Below are positions 35,448-43,243 of a DNA stretch of 64,000 nt, piece by piece (position 1 is the stretch's first letter; each line of letters begins with the position of its first letter). This DNA is from Tsukamurella sp. TY48 (lineage in GTDB: Bacteria > Actinomycetota > Actinomycetes > Mycobacteriales > Mycobacteriaceae). Both the position numbers and the translations under genes were made by a program. The stretch covers positions 682,001 to 746,000 of the forward strand of contig NZ_BPMV01000001.1 of the NCBI RefSeq assembly GCF_019656655.1. The letters run 5' to 3'. The notes beneath the pieces are model-generated. The model ran no database searches and was not told where the DNA came from. It saw nothing but the letters and a program-made list of their open reading frames with translations.

Positions 35448-36340
35448 TCGACTCCCGCCCACGCCTCGACGATGGCACGGGCGATGGAGATCGAGTTGGG
35501 TAGCAGGAGGGGCGCGTCGGGGGCGTCGGTGCTCCAGTCCCCCGCTGCCAGCGCGTCCCGCACCTCGCGGCGGCTGAACCACCGGGCCTCGGCGATCTCG
35601 CCGTCGCGGAAGTCGAGTTCGACTTCGCGGTCGGCGCGGGCGGTGAAGCCCAGCATCAGTGACCGCGGGAAGGGCCAGGGCTGACTGGCCACGTAGGTGA
35701 TCTCGTCGGCCGTGATGCCGATCTCCTCGTGCAGTTCGCGGGCCACGCACTGCTCCAGCGACTCCCCCGGCTCCACGAAACCGGCGAACAGCGAGAACAG
35801 CCGCTCGGGCCACTGGTGCTGGCGGCCCAGCAGGATCTGATCGGCACCGTCGTGCACCAGAGTGATCATGGCGGCATCGGTGCGCGGGAACTCCTCGCGG
35901 CCGTCGGAGGTCGCACGCACCCAGCCGGCCTTGCCCGCTGCGGTCGACGCGCCGTCGACGGGCGAGAAACCCGCTGCCGCGTGCCAATTGAGGATGCCGA
36001 GCGCCTCGGCGAGCAGCGCCGAATCGACCGCGGACAGCAGGTGTCCACGCATCCGCAGATCGGCACCGTCGAACTTCTCGACGCGCAGCGCGAAGATCAG
36101 CGCACCGTCCACCCGGCCGAGCAGCACGGCACCGGCCGGCCGCTGCGCCGCGACCTCGTGGCCGCGCGCGAACACCAGCTCGGTGTCGTCCAGATCGAAG
36201 CGGCCGCGCGGATCGACCCGGATCACCTTGGCGGTGGGCCAGGCCGCATCGAGCGCGGCGGCGTCGGCACGCAGTTCGTCGGCGCGGTCCACGTGATAGC
36301 GCGAGAGGAGCGGGGGCACGGTCAAGCTGAGCTTCGCCAC
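35444..36340 (-). CDS. nudC: NADH pyrophosphatase NudC (Nudix hydrolase), zinc-ribbon cysteines absent
   Basis: A Nudix hydrolase of 298 residues that cleaves NAD(H) and can remove NAD caps from RNA. The Nudix box is GFVEPGESLEQCVARELHEEIGI and the NADH-family SQPWPFPRSLM motif follows it. The zinc-ribbon cysteines of E. coli NudC, normally before the FPRTD motif, are replaced here by non-cysteine residues. I chose GTG at 36340 over the in-frame ATG 36349 because TACGAT lies exactly 7 nt upstream. The 3' end overlaps mrx1 by 4 bp. Confidence 0.9.
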   Translation of the reverse strand: MAKLSLTVPPLLSRYHVDRADELRADAAALDAAWPTAKVIRVDPRGRFDLDDTELVFARGHEVAAQRPAGAVLLGRVDGALIFALRVEKFDGADLRMRGHLLSAVDSALLAEALGILNWHAAAGFSPVDGASTAAGKAGWVRATSDGREEFPRTDAAMITLVHDGADQILLGRQHQWPERLFSLFAGFVEPGESLEQCVARELHEEIGITADEITYVASQPWPFPRSLMLGFTARADREVELDFRDGEIAEARWFSRREVRDALAAGDWSTDAPDAPLLLPNSISIARAIVEAWAGVD

Positions 36341-36363
36341 GCTCACCATCGTAGGCTGTGCGC
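36341..36363. promoter_or_regulatory. Back-to-back leaderless promoters for nudC and sseA
   Basis: The nudC -10 TACGAT (36353-36348, minus) and the sseA -10 TAGGCT (36352-36357, plus) overlap by 2 bp. Each ends 6-7 nt before its start codon, so the divergent transcripts would begin only about 24 bp apart and share promoter DNA. Confidence 0.55.
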
Positions 36364-37182
36364 ATGGTCGAGCCGATCGTGGACGCGGACTGGGTCCGGA
36401 ACAACCGAGACCGGGTGATCCTGGCGGACACCCGCTGCTATCTGGACGGCAGGTCGACGCGGGAGGCCTACGACGCCGGGCATCTGCCGGGGGCCGTCTT
36501 CGTGGACCTCGACGCCCATCTCGCCGCACCCGCCTCTGCCGCCGAAGGGCGGCACCCGCTGCCGGTCCCCGAGGTCTTCGCCGCCGGGCTCTCCGCGGCG
36601 GGGATCGGCGACGGTGCCACCGTGGTGGCGTACGACGACGAGGGCGGAGTGATGGCCGCGCGCCTGGTGTGGTTGCTGCGCGTGCTGGGCGAATCCGCCG
36701 CGTTGCTCGACGGTCCGCCCGAGGCGGTGGCGCCTCTGGTCACCGAGGCGGTGATTCCGGAGCCCGCCGCGTTCACGCCGCGCCCGTGGCCCGCCGATCG
36801 GCTCGCCTCGATCGACGAGACCGCGCGTTTCGCGGAAACCGGTGCGGCACCGGTGATCGACGCGCGGCCGGCCGAGCGGTTCCGCGGCGAGACGGAGCCC
36901 ATCGACGCCCGCGCCGGCCACATCCCGGGCGCACGGAGTGTGCCCTGCCGTGAGCACCTCGTGGACGGCCGGCTGCGCCCCGTGGATGCGCTGCAGGCTC
37001 GATTCACCGATGCGGGCCTCTCCCCCGACGGCGAGTACGTCGCCTACTGCGGCTCCGGCGTGACCGCGTGCCACAACCTGATCGTCGCCGAGCATGCCGG
37101 ATTCACCGGTGGGCGACTGTATCCCGGATCGTGGTCGCAGTACGCGGCGGACGGGACCCGCCCCGTCGCGACCGGCGACTGA
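36364..37182 (+). CDS. sseA: Thiosulfate/3-mercaptopyruvate sulfurtransferase
   Basis: A 272-residue two-domain rhodanese. The inactive N-terminal domain (about 1-125) is followed by the catalytic C-terminal domain with the cysteine in AYCGSGVTACHN (C229). The CGSGVT loop is nearer to the mercaptopyruvate-type group than to the CRKGVT thiosulfate type. ATG 36364 has TAGGCT exactly 6 nt upstream. It stops 4 bp from the convergent DUF222-HNH gene. Role: sulfane sulfur transfer or cyanide detoxification. Confidence 0.9.
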   Translation: MVEPIVDADWVRNNRDRVILADTRCYLDGRSTREAYDAGHLPGAVFVDLDAHLAAPASAAEGRHPLPVPEVFAAGLSAAGIGDGATVVAYDDEGGVMAARLVWLLRVLGESAALLDGPPEAVAPLVTEAVIPEPAAFTPRPWPADRLASIDETARFAETGAAPVIDARPAERFRGETEPIDARAGHIPGARSVPCREHLVDGRLRPVDALQARFTDAGLSPDGEYVAYCGSGVTACHNLIVAEHAGFTGGRLYPGSWSQYAADGTRPVATGD

Positions 37183-37186
37183 CATC

Positions 37187-38413
37187 TCAGGCCGCCTGGG
37201 GCGGTGCCGTGGATCGGTGCACATGCCCGGTGGGCGTACGGGTTTCGACGGTGTGCCTCGCGGTCGGGTCGGTGACGGTGCGGCTGGTCCAGCCGGCGGC
37301 TTCTTTGGCGTAGTTGCACGCCGCGCACAGCCCCTGCCCGTTCTCCACATTCGTGGGGCCGCCTTTTGTGTGCGCGACGATGTGGTCGGTGTGGGCGATC
37401 GGTGCCTCGCAGTACAGGGTGCGGCAATAGCGGTCGCGGGCGGCGATCACCTCCGCCAACCCCGCCGGGAACAACCGCGCCCGGGAATCCATCGCGACCA
37501 CCGCCCCGGACTCCGGCCGCACGTACAAGCGTTTGACCCAGGCCACGGCGTGCTCGGTAGCTGTCCCGATGAGGTGGCGGGCGATCTCCGCCGGGAGTGT
37601 GCCGCCGTTCGCGAGGTGCGCGGTACCGGGCTGGTCACCGAGGAGGACCGCCGCGGGGATGGTGAGATTCACGGTGACCGGTTGGCCGGCCGCGGCGTCA
37701 CGGCCGGTGAGCCGCGCGAATGCGGTGTCGGCCATGATTTGCGCCCGGCTCCGCGCCTCCCCTGGCGCACCGAAGACGGCGTCCGCAGTGGTTTTCAGTG
37801 CCGCGTACACGCCGACGGCCTGCGCGACCGGCAGCAGGATCGACACCCGCGCCATGCAGTCCGGCGCCGGACGGATGGTGACTCGCCGGTCCGTCGCTGC
37901 CTGCCCGATCCGGTCCACTGTGGCCCGCGCATCCAACCGGTACGCCGCCTGCCGAACCGTGTCCTGCAACCGCCGCAACCCCAACCCGCTCGCCTCGAAG
38001 ATCTCGCCGCACAGGGCGGTATCGGCCTCAGTGCGCAGTCGCGGTTCCAGATGCGAGAGGCCGGAGATGATCACCTCCACCGCCTCCGGCGAGACATCCC
38101 CATCGCGTAACCGCGCCGAGGTGGCGGGCAGATCCGCCGCCAACACCCGAGCGCGGTTGACCATGGAAGCGGCGCGATGCGGGGAGACCCGCAACGCCAA
38201 CCCGATCTCTGCCGCGACACCGGTCTCCCACCTGTCCTGTGCGACACCGGCAGCGATCCGCTCACACACCCGCACCCGCAACAACTCCGCGATCAACCGA
38301 TACTGATCGAAGATCACCCGCGCACGAGCCCGCTCCAACGCACCCAGGCCCGCAACCACATCACCGCCGACGTCACCGCCGACGGCGGCATCAGTTCCGT
38401 CTTCCTCGTCCAT
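37187..38413 (-). CDS. DUF222 and HNH endonuclease protein (13E12 repeat family)
   Basis: A 408-residue member of the multi-copy 13E12/REP family of actinobacteria. The N-terminal DUF222 helical region (about 25-300) is followed by an HNH nuclease domain with DRYCRTLYCEAPIAHTDHIVAHTKGGPTNVENGQGLCAACNYAKE; the catalytic His and the Cys pairs for zinc are intact. TAGTGT lies 6 nt before the ATG. These repeats act as phage integration targets in M. tuberculosis, so it may mark a mobile or recombination-prone locus. It stands between sseA and the LLM gene, breaking the nudC-K+ channel order of M. tuberculosis. Confidence 0.88.
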   Translation of the reverse strand: MDEEDGTDAAVGGDVGGDVVAGLGALERARARVIFDQYRLIAELLRVRVCERIAAGVAQDRWETGVAAEIGLALRVSPHRAASMVNRARVLAADLPATSARLRDGDVSPEAVEVIISGLSHLEPRLRTEADTALCGEIFEASGLGLRRLQDTVRQAAYRLDARATVDRIGQAATDRRVTIRPAPDCMARVSILLPVAQAVGVYAALKTTADAVFGAPGEARSRAQIMADTAFARLTGRDAAAGQPVTVNLTIPAAVLLGDQPGTAHLANGGTLPAEIARHLIGTATEHAVAWVKRLYVRPESGAVVAMDSRARLFPAGLAEVIAARDRYCRTLYCEAPIAHTDHIVAHTKGGPTNVENGQGLCAACNYAKEAAGWTSRTVTDPTARHTVETRTPTGHVHRSTAPPQAA

Positions 38414-38523
38414 ACCCGCACACTACGACCACCCACCGACAAGTTTCTGACTTGAAACCTCAACCGGGTCAATCGATTCGGAGACACCCCACAGCACGGT
38501 TCGCAACCTGATTCAATGGACGC

Positions 38524-39396
38524 ATGGCCATGGACTTCCGGTTCGGCGTCACCCTGCGATCGGTCCGCTCTCGCGCGGAGTGGATCGCGCAGTGCCGCAG
38601 GGCGGAGGCCCTCGGCTACGACGTGATCGGCGTCCCCGATCATCTGGGCACGATGGCGCCCTTTCCGGCCGTCGTGCTCGCGGCGGAGGCGACCGACCGC
38701 GTCCGGGTCAGCACCGTCGTCCTCAACACCCCGTTCTACAACCCGACCCTCCTGGCGCGAGAGGCGGCCACCGTCGACCGGCTCACCGACGGGCGGATCG
38801 AACTCGGGTTGGGTGCCGGATACGTCAAGGCCGAGTTCGACGAGGCCGGAATCGAATTCCCGTCCGCGCGGCAGCGGGTCGACCGCGTCGCCGAGACCGC
38901 CGCAACCCTGCGGCGAAGGTTCGCCGATCCGGATCACCGCCCACGCACCGTCCAACCCGGCGGCCCACCCCTCCTGATCGCGGGCTGGGGCGACCGGATG
39001 CTGGATGTGGCGGCGCGGTACGCCGATATCGTCGCCCTCACAGGCGCGAGCACCGACGACAGTGGTCATCTCACCCTGGCCACCGAGACCGACGCGGCGC
39101 GGCGGATCGCCCGGCTACGCGGGGCACTCGGCGAGCGCGCGGACACCGTCGAGATCAACATCCTGGTCCAGGCGCTCTTCGGCCCCGGTGCGGGCGATGA
39201 GCAGCTCGATCAGGTGCGGCCGCACTTGGCGCGGGGCGTCGACCGGCCGGAGGATCACCTCAGCCTGCTCGTCGGCACGCCGCGGGACATGGCGGACCGG
39301 CTCCGCACGCTGCGCGCGGAGTACGGGATCAACTACGTGACCGTGCTCGACAACAACATGGACGCCTTCGCGCCCCTGATCGCGTTGCTGCGCTAG
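38524..39396 (+). CDS. LLM-class F420-dependent oxidoreductase
   Basis: A 290-residue luciferase-like TIM-barrel enzyme using deazaflavin F420 (or FMN). Typical blocks are VIGVPDHLGTMAPFPAV, TVVLNTPFYNPTLLAREAATVDRLTDGRIELGLGAGY and the C-terminal VGTPRDMADRL. It resembles the TIGR03621 subgroup. The start could be ATG 38524 or 38530. The stop TAG shares a CTAG palindrome with the K+ channel gene stop. Substrate unknown. Confidence 0.87.
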   Translation: MAMDFRFGVTLRSVRSRAEWIAQCRRAEALGYDVIGVPDHLGTMAPFPAVVLAAEATDRVRVSTVVLNTPFYNPTLLAREAATVDRLTDGRIELGLGAGYVKAEFDEAGIEFPSARQRVDRVAETAATLRRRFADPDHRPRTVQPGGPPLLIAGWGDRMLDVAARYADIVALTGASTDDSGHLTLATETDAARRIARLRGALGERADTVEINILVQALFGPGAGDEQLDQVRPHLARGVDRPEDHLSLLVGTPRDMADRLRTLRAEYGINYVTVLDNNMDAFAPLIALLR

Positions 39397-40493
39397 CTCG
39401 AGACCTTCGCGTCCGCGTTGCGCACGTACAGCAGGCGGTCGCCGTTCTCGACCACGGAGACGGCCGGGGAATCGACGCGGTAAAGGTGCCCCTTGCGGAC
39501 CACGCCGAGCACGATGTTCGGCAGGTGCCGCGGCGAGCGGCCCACCTCGACGCGGGTCACTTCGCGCTCGGCGATGTTGAAGCCGTCGCCGGGCGAGAGC
39601 AGGTCCTCGATCATCTCCACGACCGACGGGGTGGTGGTCGCCATGCCCAGCAGTCGGCCGGCGGTCTCGGACGAGACCACCACGGAGTCGGCGCCGGACT
39701 GGCGCAGCAGGTGCGTGTTCTCGGACTCGCGGACCGAGGCCACGATCTTCGCCTTGGGCGCCAGCTCGCGCGCGGTCAGCGTGACCATCACCGCGGCATC
39801 GTCGCGGTTCGCGCCGATGATGATCGATTCCGCCCGCGGGGCGCCGGCGAGCCGCAGCACATCGGCCTTGGTCGCGTCTCCGCGGACCGTGACCAGGCCG
39901 TCGATCTCGGCGACCTCCAGGGCCGCCTGATCGGTGTCGACCACGACGATCTTGCCGGGCTCGATACCGTCGTTGATCATCGCGCTCACCGCGGTCCGAC
40001 CCTTGGTGCCGTAGCCCACGACGATCGTGTGGTTGTGCACAGCAGACCTCCAACGTTGGATTTTGAACGCCTGGCGGGACCGCTCCGTGAGCACCTGGAG
40101 CGTGGTACCGACCAAGACGATGAGGAACAGGATGCGCAGCGGCGTGACCAACAGGACGTTGATCAGGCGCGCGGACTGGCTGATCGGCGTGATGTCGCCG
40201 TAGCCGGTGGTCGAGAGCGAGACGGTGGCGTAGTAGAGGCAGTCCAGGAAGGTGAGCTGGGTCTTGCCCTGGTACCCGGTCTCGACGGCGGTATCGCGGT
40301 AACCGTCCCGTTCGAGGTAGACGATGAACACTGCGAGGAAGAGCGCGCCGAGGGCCACGAGGACACGCGCCCAGATGGCGCGCCACGGGTTGGTGTCGCC
40401 TGCGGGAATGCGCAGGACGTTGACCAGTGCGTGGTCGGGGAGGTCCGTGAGCTCGGATTTGCTCCGGCGCCGGAATGAGCTGCGTGCGGACAT
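39393..40493 (-). CDS. Potassium channel with RCK (TrkA-N/TrkA-C) domains
   Basis: A 366-residue two-helix K+ channel. TM1 lies at about 42-60, the pore with selectivity filter TTGYGD at 95-100, TM2 at about 110-130, then an RCK domain with the dinucleotide-binding VVGYGTKGRTAVSAM and a C-terminal TrkA-C domain. Matches Rv3200c by position and architecture (from memory). It probably controls K+ efflux or membrane potential in response to ligands bound by RCK. Confidence 0.92.
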   Translation of the reverse strand: MSARSSFRRRSKSELTDLPDHALVNVLRIPAGDTNPWRAIWARVLVALGALFLAVFIVYLERDGYRDTAVETGYQGKTQLTFLDCLYYATVSLSTTGYGDITPISQSARLINVLLVTPLRILFLIVLVGTTLQVLTERSRQAFKIQRWRSAVHNHTIVVGYGTKGRTAVSAMINDGIEPGKIVVVDTDQAALEVAEIDGLVTVRGDATKADVLRLAGAPRAESIIIGANRDDAAVMVTLTARELAPKAKIVASVRESENTHLLRQSGADSVVVSSETAGRLLGMATTTPSVVEMIEDLLSPGDGFNIAEREVTRVEVGRSPRHLPNIVLGVVRKGHLYRVDSPAVSVVENGDRLLYVRNADAKVSS

Positions 40494-40599
40494 ACCTACC
40501 TGGGCGATCCTTCGTCGATCCTTGAGTACCGCGGTTTGCGACTACACGTCCGGTTTAGCACGCTGCCGGAACCGACGTGGAATCTGCCACAATCTCACA

Positions 40600-41001
40600 A
40601 TGGTGTCCACTGCTGACCGACCCGCCCGCACAACCGACAAGGCGGCCCGCGCGATGGCGCTCTCGCTCGCCGGGATGGGAGTGGCCCACTTCGCCGCACC
40701 GAAGCCCTTCGACACGATCGTGCCGCCCAACCTCCCGTTCGGGCTCACGCCCCGTCGTGCGACCCACCTGTCGGGCGTCGCCGAGCTGGCCACCGCCGGC
40801 CTCCTCGCGGTGCCCCGTACGCGCCGGCTCGGCGGCCTGGCCGCGGCCGCCCTGTTCACCGCCGTCTTCCCCGCCAACGTGTACATGGCGCGGCAGTGGT
40901 CCGATAAGCCCCTGCCGCTGCGCCTGGGCGCCTACGGACGGCTGCCGCTGCAGTTGCCGATGATCGCGACCGCGGTGAAGATCGCCCGCGCCAAGGACTG
41001 A
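40600..41001 (+). CDS. DoxX-like membrane protein
   Basis: A 133-residue protein with about four membrane helices. The N-terminal GMGVAHFAAPKPFDTIVPPNLP and LSGVAELATAGLLAV segments are DoxX-like. CACAAT lies exactly 6 nt before the ATG, so it is probably leaderless. Divergent from the K+ channel gene; function unknown, possibly quinone/redox-linked. Confidence 0.75.
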   Translation: MVSTADRPARTTDKAARAMALSLAGMGVAHFAAPKPFDTIVPPNLPFGLTPRRATHLSGVAELATAGLLAVPRTRRLGGLAAAALFTAVFPANVYMARQWSDKPLPLRLGAYGRLPLQLPMIATAVKIARAKD

Positions 41002-41015
41002 CGCTCAGGCGCCGG

Positions 41016-43121
41016 TCAGTCCTTCGTGGCCGACGCCGATTCCTGCTCCGCGGACGTCGCCTTCTGCTCGCTCGCAGCGGGTTCCGATGCGGCGCTCGAT
41101 CCGGCGGACGCCTTCTCGGTCGTGGACGCCTTCTCAGTGGCCGGTTCGGTGACCGTCGGCGTGGACGCGGCCGAGTCCGTCGCGCCGGCTCCGGCGGCCG
41201 GCGTCTCGGTGGCGGTCCCGCTCGACGCGGCGGTCCCGCCCGACGTGGCGGTCGAGGTGGCACTCGACGACGCCGTCGCACCGGACGTCGTCGGAGCCGC
41301 CGTCGTGGCCGCCGCGGCAGACGTGGTGGCGGTCGAGGAAGCCGGCGATCCAGCCGCCGCCTGCGTCCCGGCGGACGCGGCGACGGGAACCTTCGTGGCG
41401 GCGGGGCTACCGGTGGGCGCGGGCGTCCGGTCGTCGGGGATCACGTACTTCCCGTCCTTGCCGAGGCTCGCCTCCGGGGCGGTGGTCACTGAGACGGTGC
41501 CGTCCTTCAAGTACTGCTTGACCGCGTTGTCGACCGTCGCCTCGCCCCGGCGGAACAGGCCGTGATCGCCGCCGCCCACGGAGATCAGATAGCCGCGCAC
41601 CGCATCCCGCATCGCCGCGGCACCCGGGTACGGGGTCGCCGGGTCGAAGTAGCTCTGCAGCAACAGCGGGGCGGTCGCGAGCTTCACCGAGTAGTCGGGC
41701 GCCCGGTTGGATCCGGCGAAGGCCAGGGTGTTGCCGAGCGTCCGCATGAACGCGCTGAGCGTGTACGCGGTGTCGGCGCCGGTCGCCGCGTTGAACAGGA
41801 ACGTGCCCGCCGACGCGAGGGCCGCGGGGAGGTAGCTGAGGTCCACCTTGCCGGTCTGCGCGGCCTTCGCGTCCGCGTCCACCACCGCCGGACCCATCCG
41901 GTCGTAGATGGTGACCTTGCCGTTGCTCGCGCCGATCGCGGCACTGGTACCCGGATAGTCGGAATCGGGCTTGCCCTGCACCGCCATGCCGTAGACCTGC
42001 GCGGACAGCGTGGTCCACTGCGCGCGGTTGTACAGCTTGCTGGTGGAGTTCTGCATGATGCTCGACGGTCCGCGGGTCTCCTGGATCACGTCGAGCGGCG
42101 TGAGCGCCCCCGTGATGAGCCCGGCCGTGAGCCGCACGTTGTAGGCGATCCGCTCGTACACCGACCGCGCGGTGTTGTACGCGGGCAGGATGACGGCGGC
42201 GAAGGGGCGCAGGTTCTCCGGGAGGTCCTCCGCGACCGCCGCGGGCGGAAGGTAGTTGGCCGCATAGGCCTTGGGCGAGGCCGAGAGCCGGGCCGTGTTC
42301 CACTTCTCGAAGACCTGCAGCGGGGTGGCGCCGAGCCGCACCGTGTCGTTGTTCGCGGCGGCCCACTCGAAGTACTGGCTCAGCCGCACCCGGAAGGCCT
42401 CGTTCTGCGCGGCACCGCCGAGCGCGCCGCCGCCCACGCCGATGGTCTTCGGATTCATGTTGGAGTCGAGGATGAGGCGATCGACGGACCCGGGGAACAT
42501 GCTCGCGAAGGCCGCGCCCAGGGAGGTCCCCCAGGAGGCGCCGTAGTAGGACACCGTGTCCAGCCCGGCCGCCTTGCGGAACTCCTCCATGTCCCGGGCG
42601 ATGTTCTCCGTGGTGAGGTTGGGCAGGTAGTTCGGGTTGGCGGCGATCACCGCATCGCACTGGGCGGTGGTCGAGCAACTCAGCGGCGTGGAGAATTCCA
42701 GGCCGCGCGGCTGGATCGCGATGAGCGCGTTGTCGTCGAACAACCACTTCCCGGACCGGCCCGCGGCGCCCCAGAAGTTGTACGCGTCGCCGCCCGGGCC
42801 GCCGGGGTTGCCGAGGATCACCCGGGTCGCGGGCCCGCTCTTGGGGAGGAAGCCGGACACCAGCAGATCGATCTTCCCCGCCGCGGGATTCGTGTAGTCG
42901 AGCGGAACCGAGATGGTGGTGCATCGCGCGCGCTCACCGTCGGGATTCGCCGCCGTCACCGCCGCCGGGCAGTCACCCCAGCTCAGATCCTCCACGGCCG
43001 CGTGCACGGCGCCGTACGCACCGGTGGCGACCAGTGCGGCCGCCGCCGCGCTCGCCGCGGTCACTCGCCGGATCAGAGTCGCCGTCTCCGGGCGACGACG
43101 GCGCATTTCGAGACCACTCAT
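41016..43121 (-). CDS. Secreted alpha/beta hydrolase (TAP-like peptidase type) with long disordered tail
   Basis: A 701-residue secreted hydrolase. The signal peptide covers about 1-42. The catalytic region runs to about 560, with PGGPGGDAYNFWG (oxyanion region), GASWGTSLG (nucleophile Ser) and a C-terminal TAP-like segment with LLLQSYFDPATPYPGAAAMRDA. The last about 140 residues are almost only Ala, Ser, Thr, Gly and Glu and are likely a wall-spanning linker. It is probably a tripeptidyl aminopeptidase-type or polyester-type hydrolase. The 15-bp palindrome at 43159-43173 is 38 bp upstream of the start. Confidence 0.85.
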   Translation of the reverse strand: MSGLEMRRRRPETATLIRRVTAASAAAAALVATGAYGAVHAAVEDLSWGDCPAAVTAANPDGERARCTTISVPLDYTNPAAGKIDLLVSGFLPKSGPATRVILGNPGGPGGDAYNFWGAAGRSGKWLFDDNALIAIQPRGLEFSTPLSCSTTAQCDAVIAANPNYLPNLTTENIARDMEEFRKAAGLDTVSYYGASWGTSLGAAFASMFPGSVDRLILDSNMNPKTIGVGGGALGGAAQNEAFRVRLSQYFEWAAANNDTVRLGATPLQVFEKWNTARLSASPKAYAANYLPPAAVAEDLPENLRPFAAVILPAYNTARSVYERIAYNVRLTAGLITGALTPLDVIQETRGPSSIMQNSTSKLYNRAQWTTLSAQVYGMAVQGKPDSDYPGTSAAIGASNGKVTIYDRMGPAVVDADAKAAQTGKVDLSYLPAALASAGTFLFNAATGADTAYTLSAFMRTLGNTLAFAGSNRAPDYSVKLATAPLLLQSYFDPATPYPGAAAMRDAVRGYLISVGGGDHGLFRRGEATVDNAVKQYLKDGTVSVTTAPEASLGKDGKYVIPDDRTPAPTGSPAATKVPVAASAGTQAAAGSPASSTATTSAAAATTAAPTTSGATASSSATSTATSGGTAASSGTATETPAAGAGATDSAASTPTVTEPATEKASTTEKASAGSSAASEPAASEQKATSAEQESASATKD

Positions 43122-43158
43122 GTTCCGCTACCTCTCGGGCATCACGATGGAATAGCAA

Positions 43159-43173
43159 ACTGACAACGTCAGT
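43159..43173. promoter_or_regulatory. TetR-type palindrome upstream of the secreted hydrolase
   Basis: Perfect ACTGAC-AAC-GTCAGT. It lies in the 122-bp gap between adnB and the hydrolase gene, 38 bp before the hydrolase start, where a repressor could act. No regulator gene is adjacent. Confidence 0.45.
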
Positions 43174-43243
43174 ATTCAACCAAAGTGGCGATCACGCCGA
43201 GGTTACAATCGATTACCGTAGCGAAACATTTTCCCGCCGGCTG

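Noticed and set aside
41026-41565. Plus-strand ORF of 179 codons antisense to the hydrolase tail
   Set aside because: It is the mirror of the Ala/Ser/Thr-rich repeat region; it has Ala/Val/Asp-only low complexity and no ribosome site.
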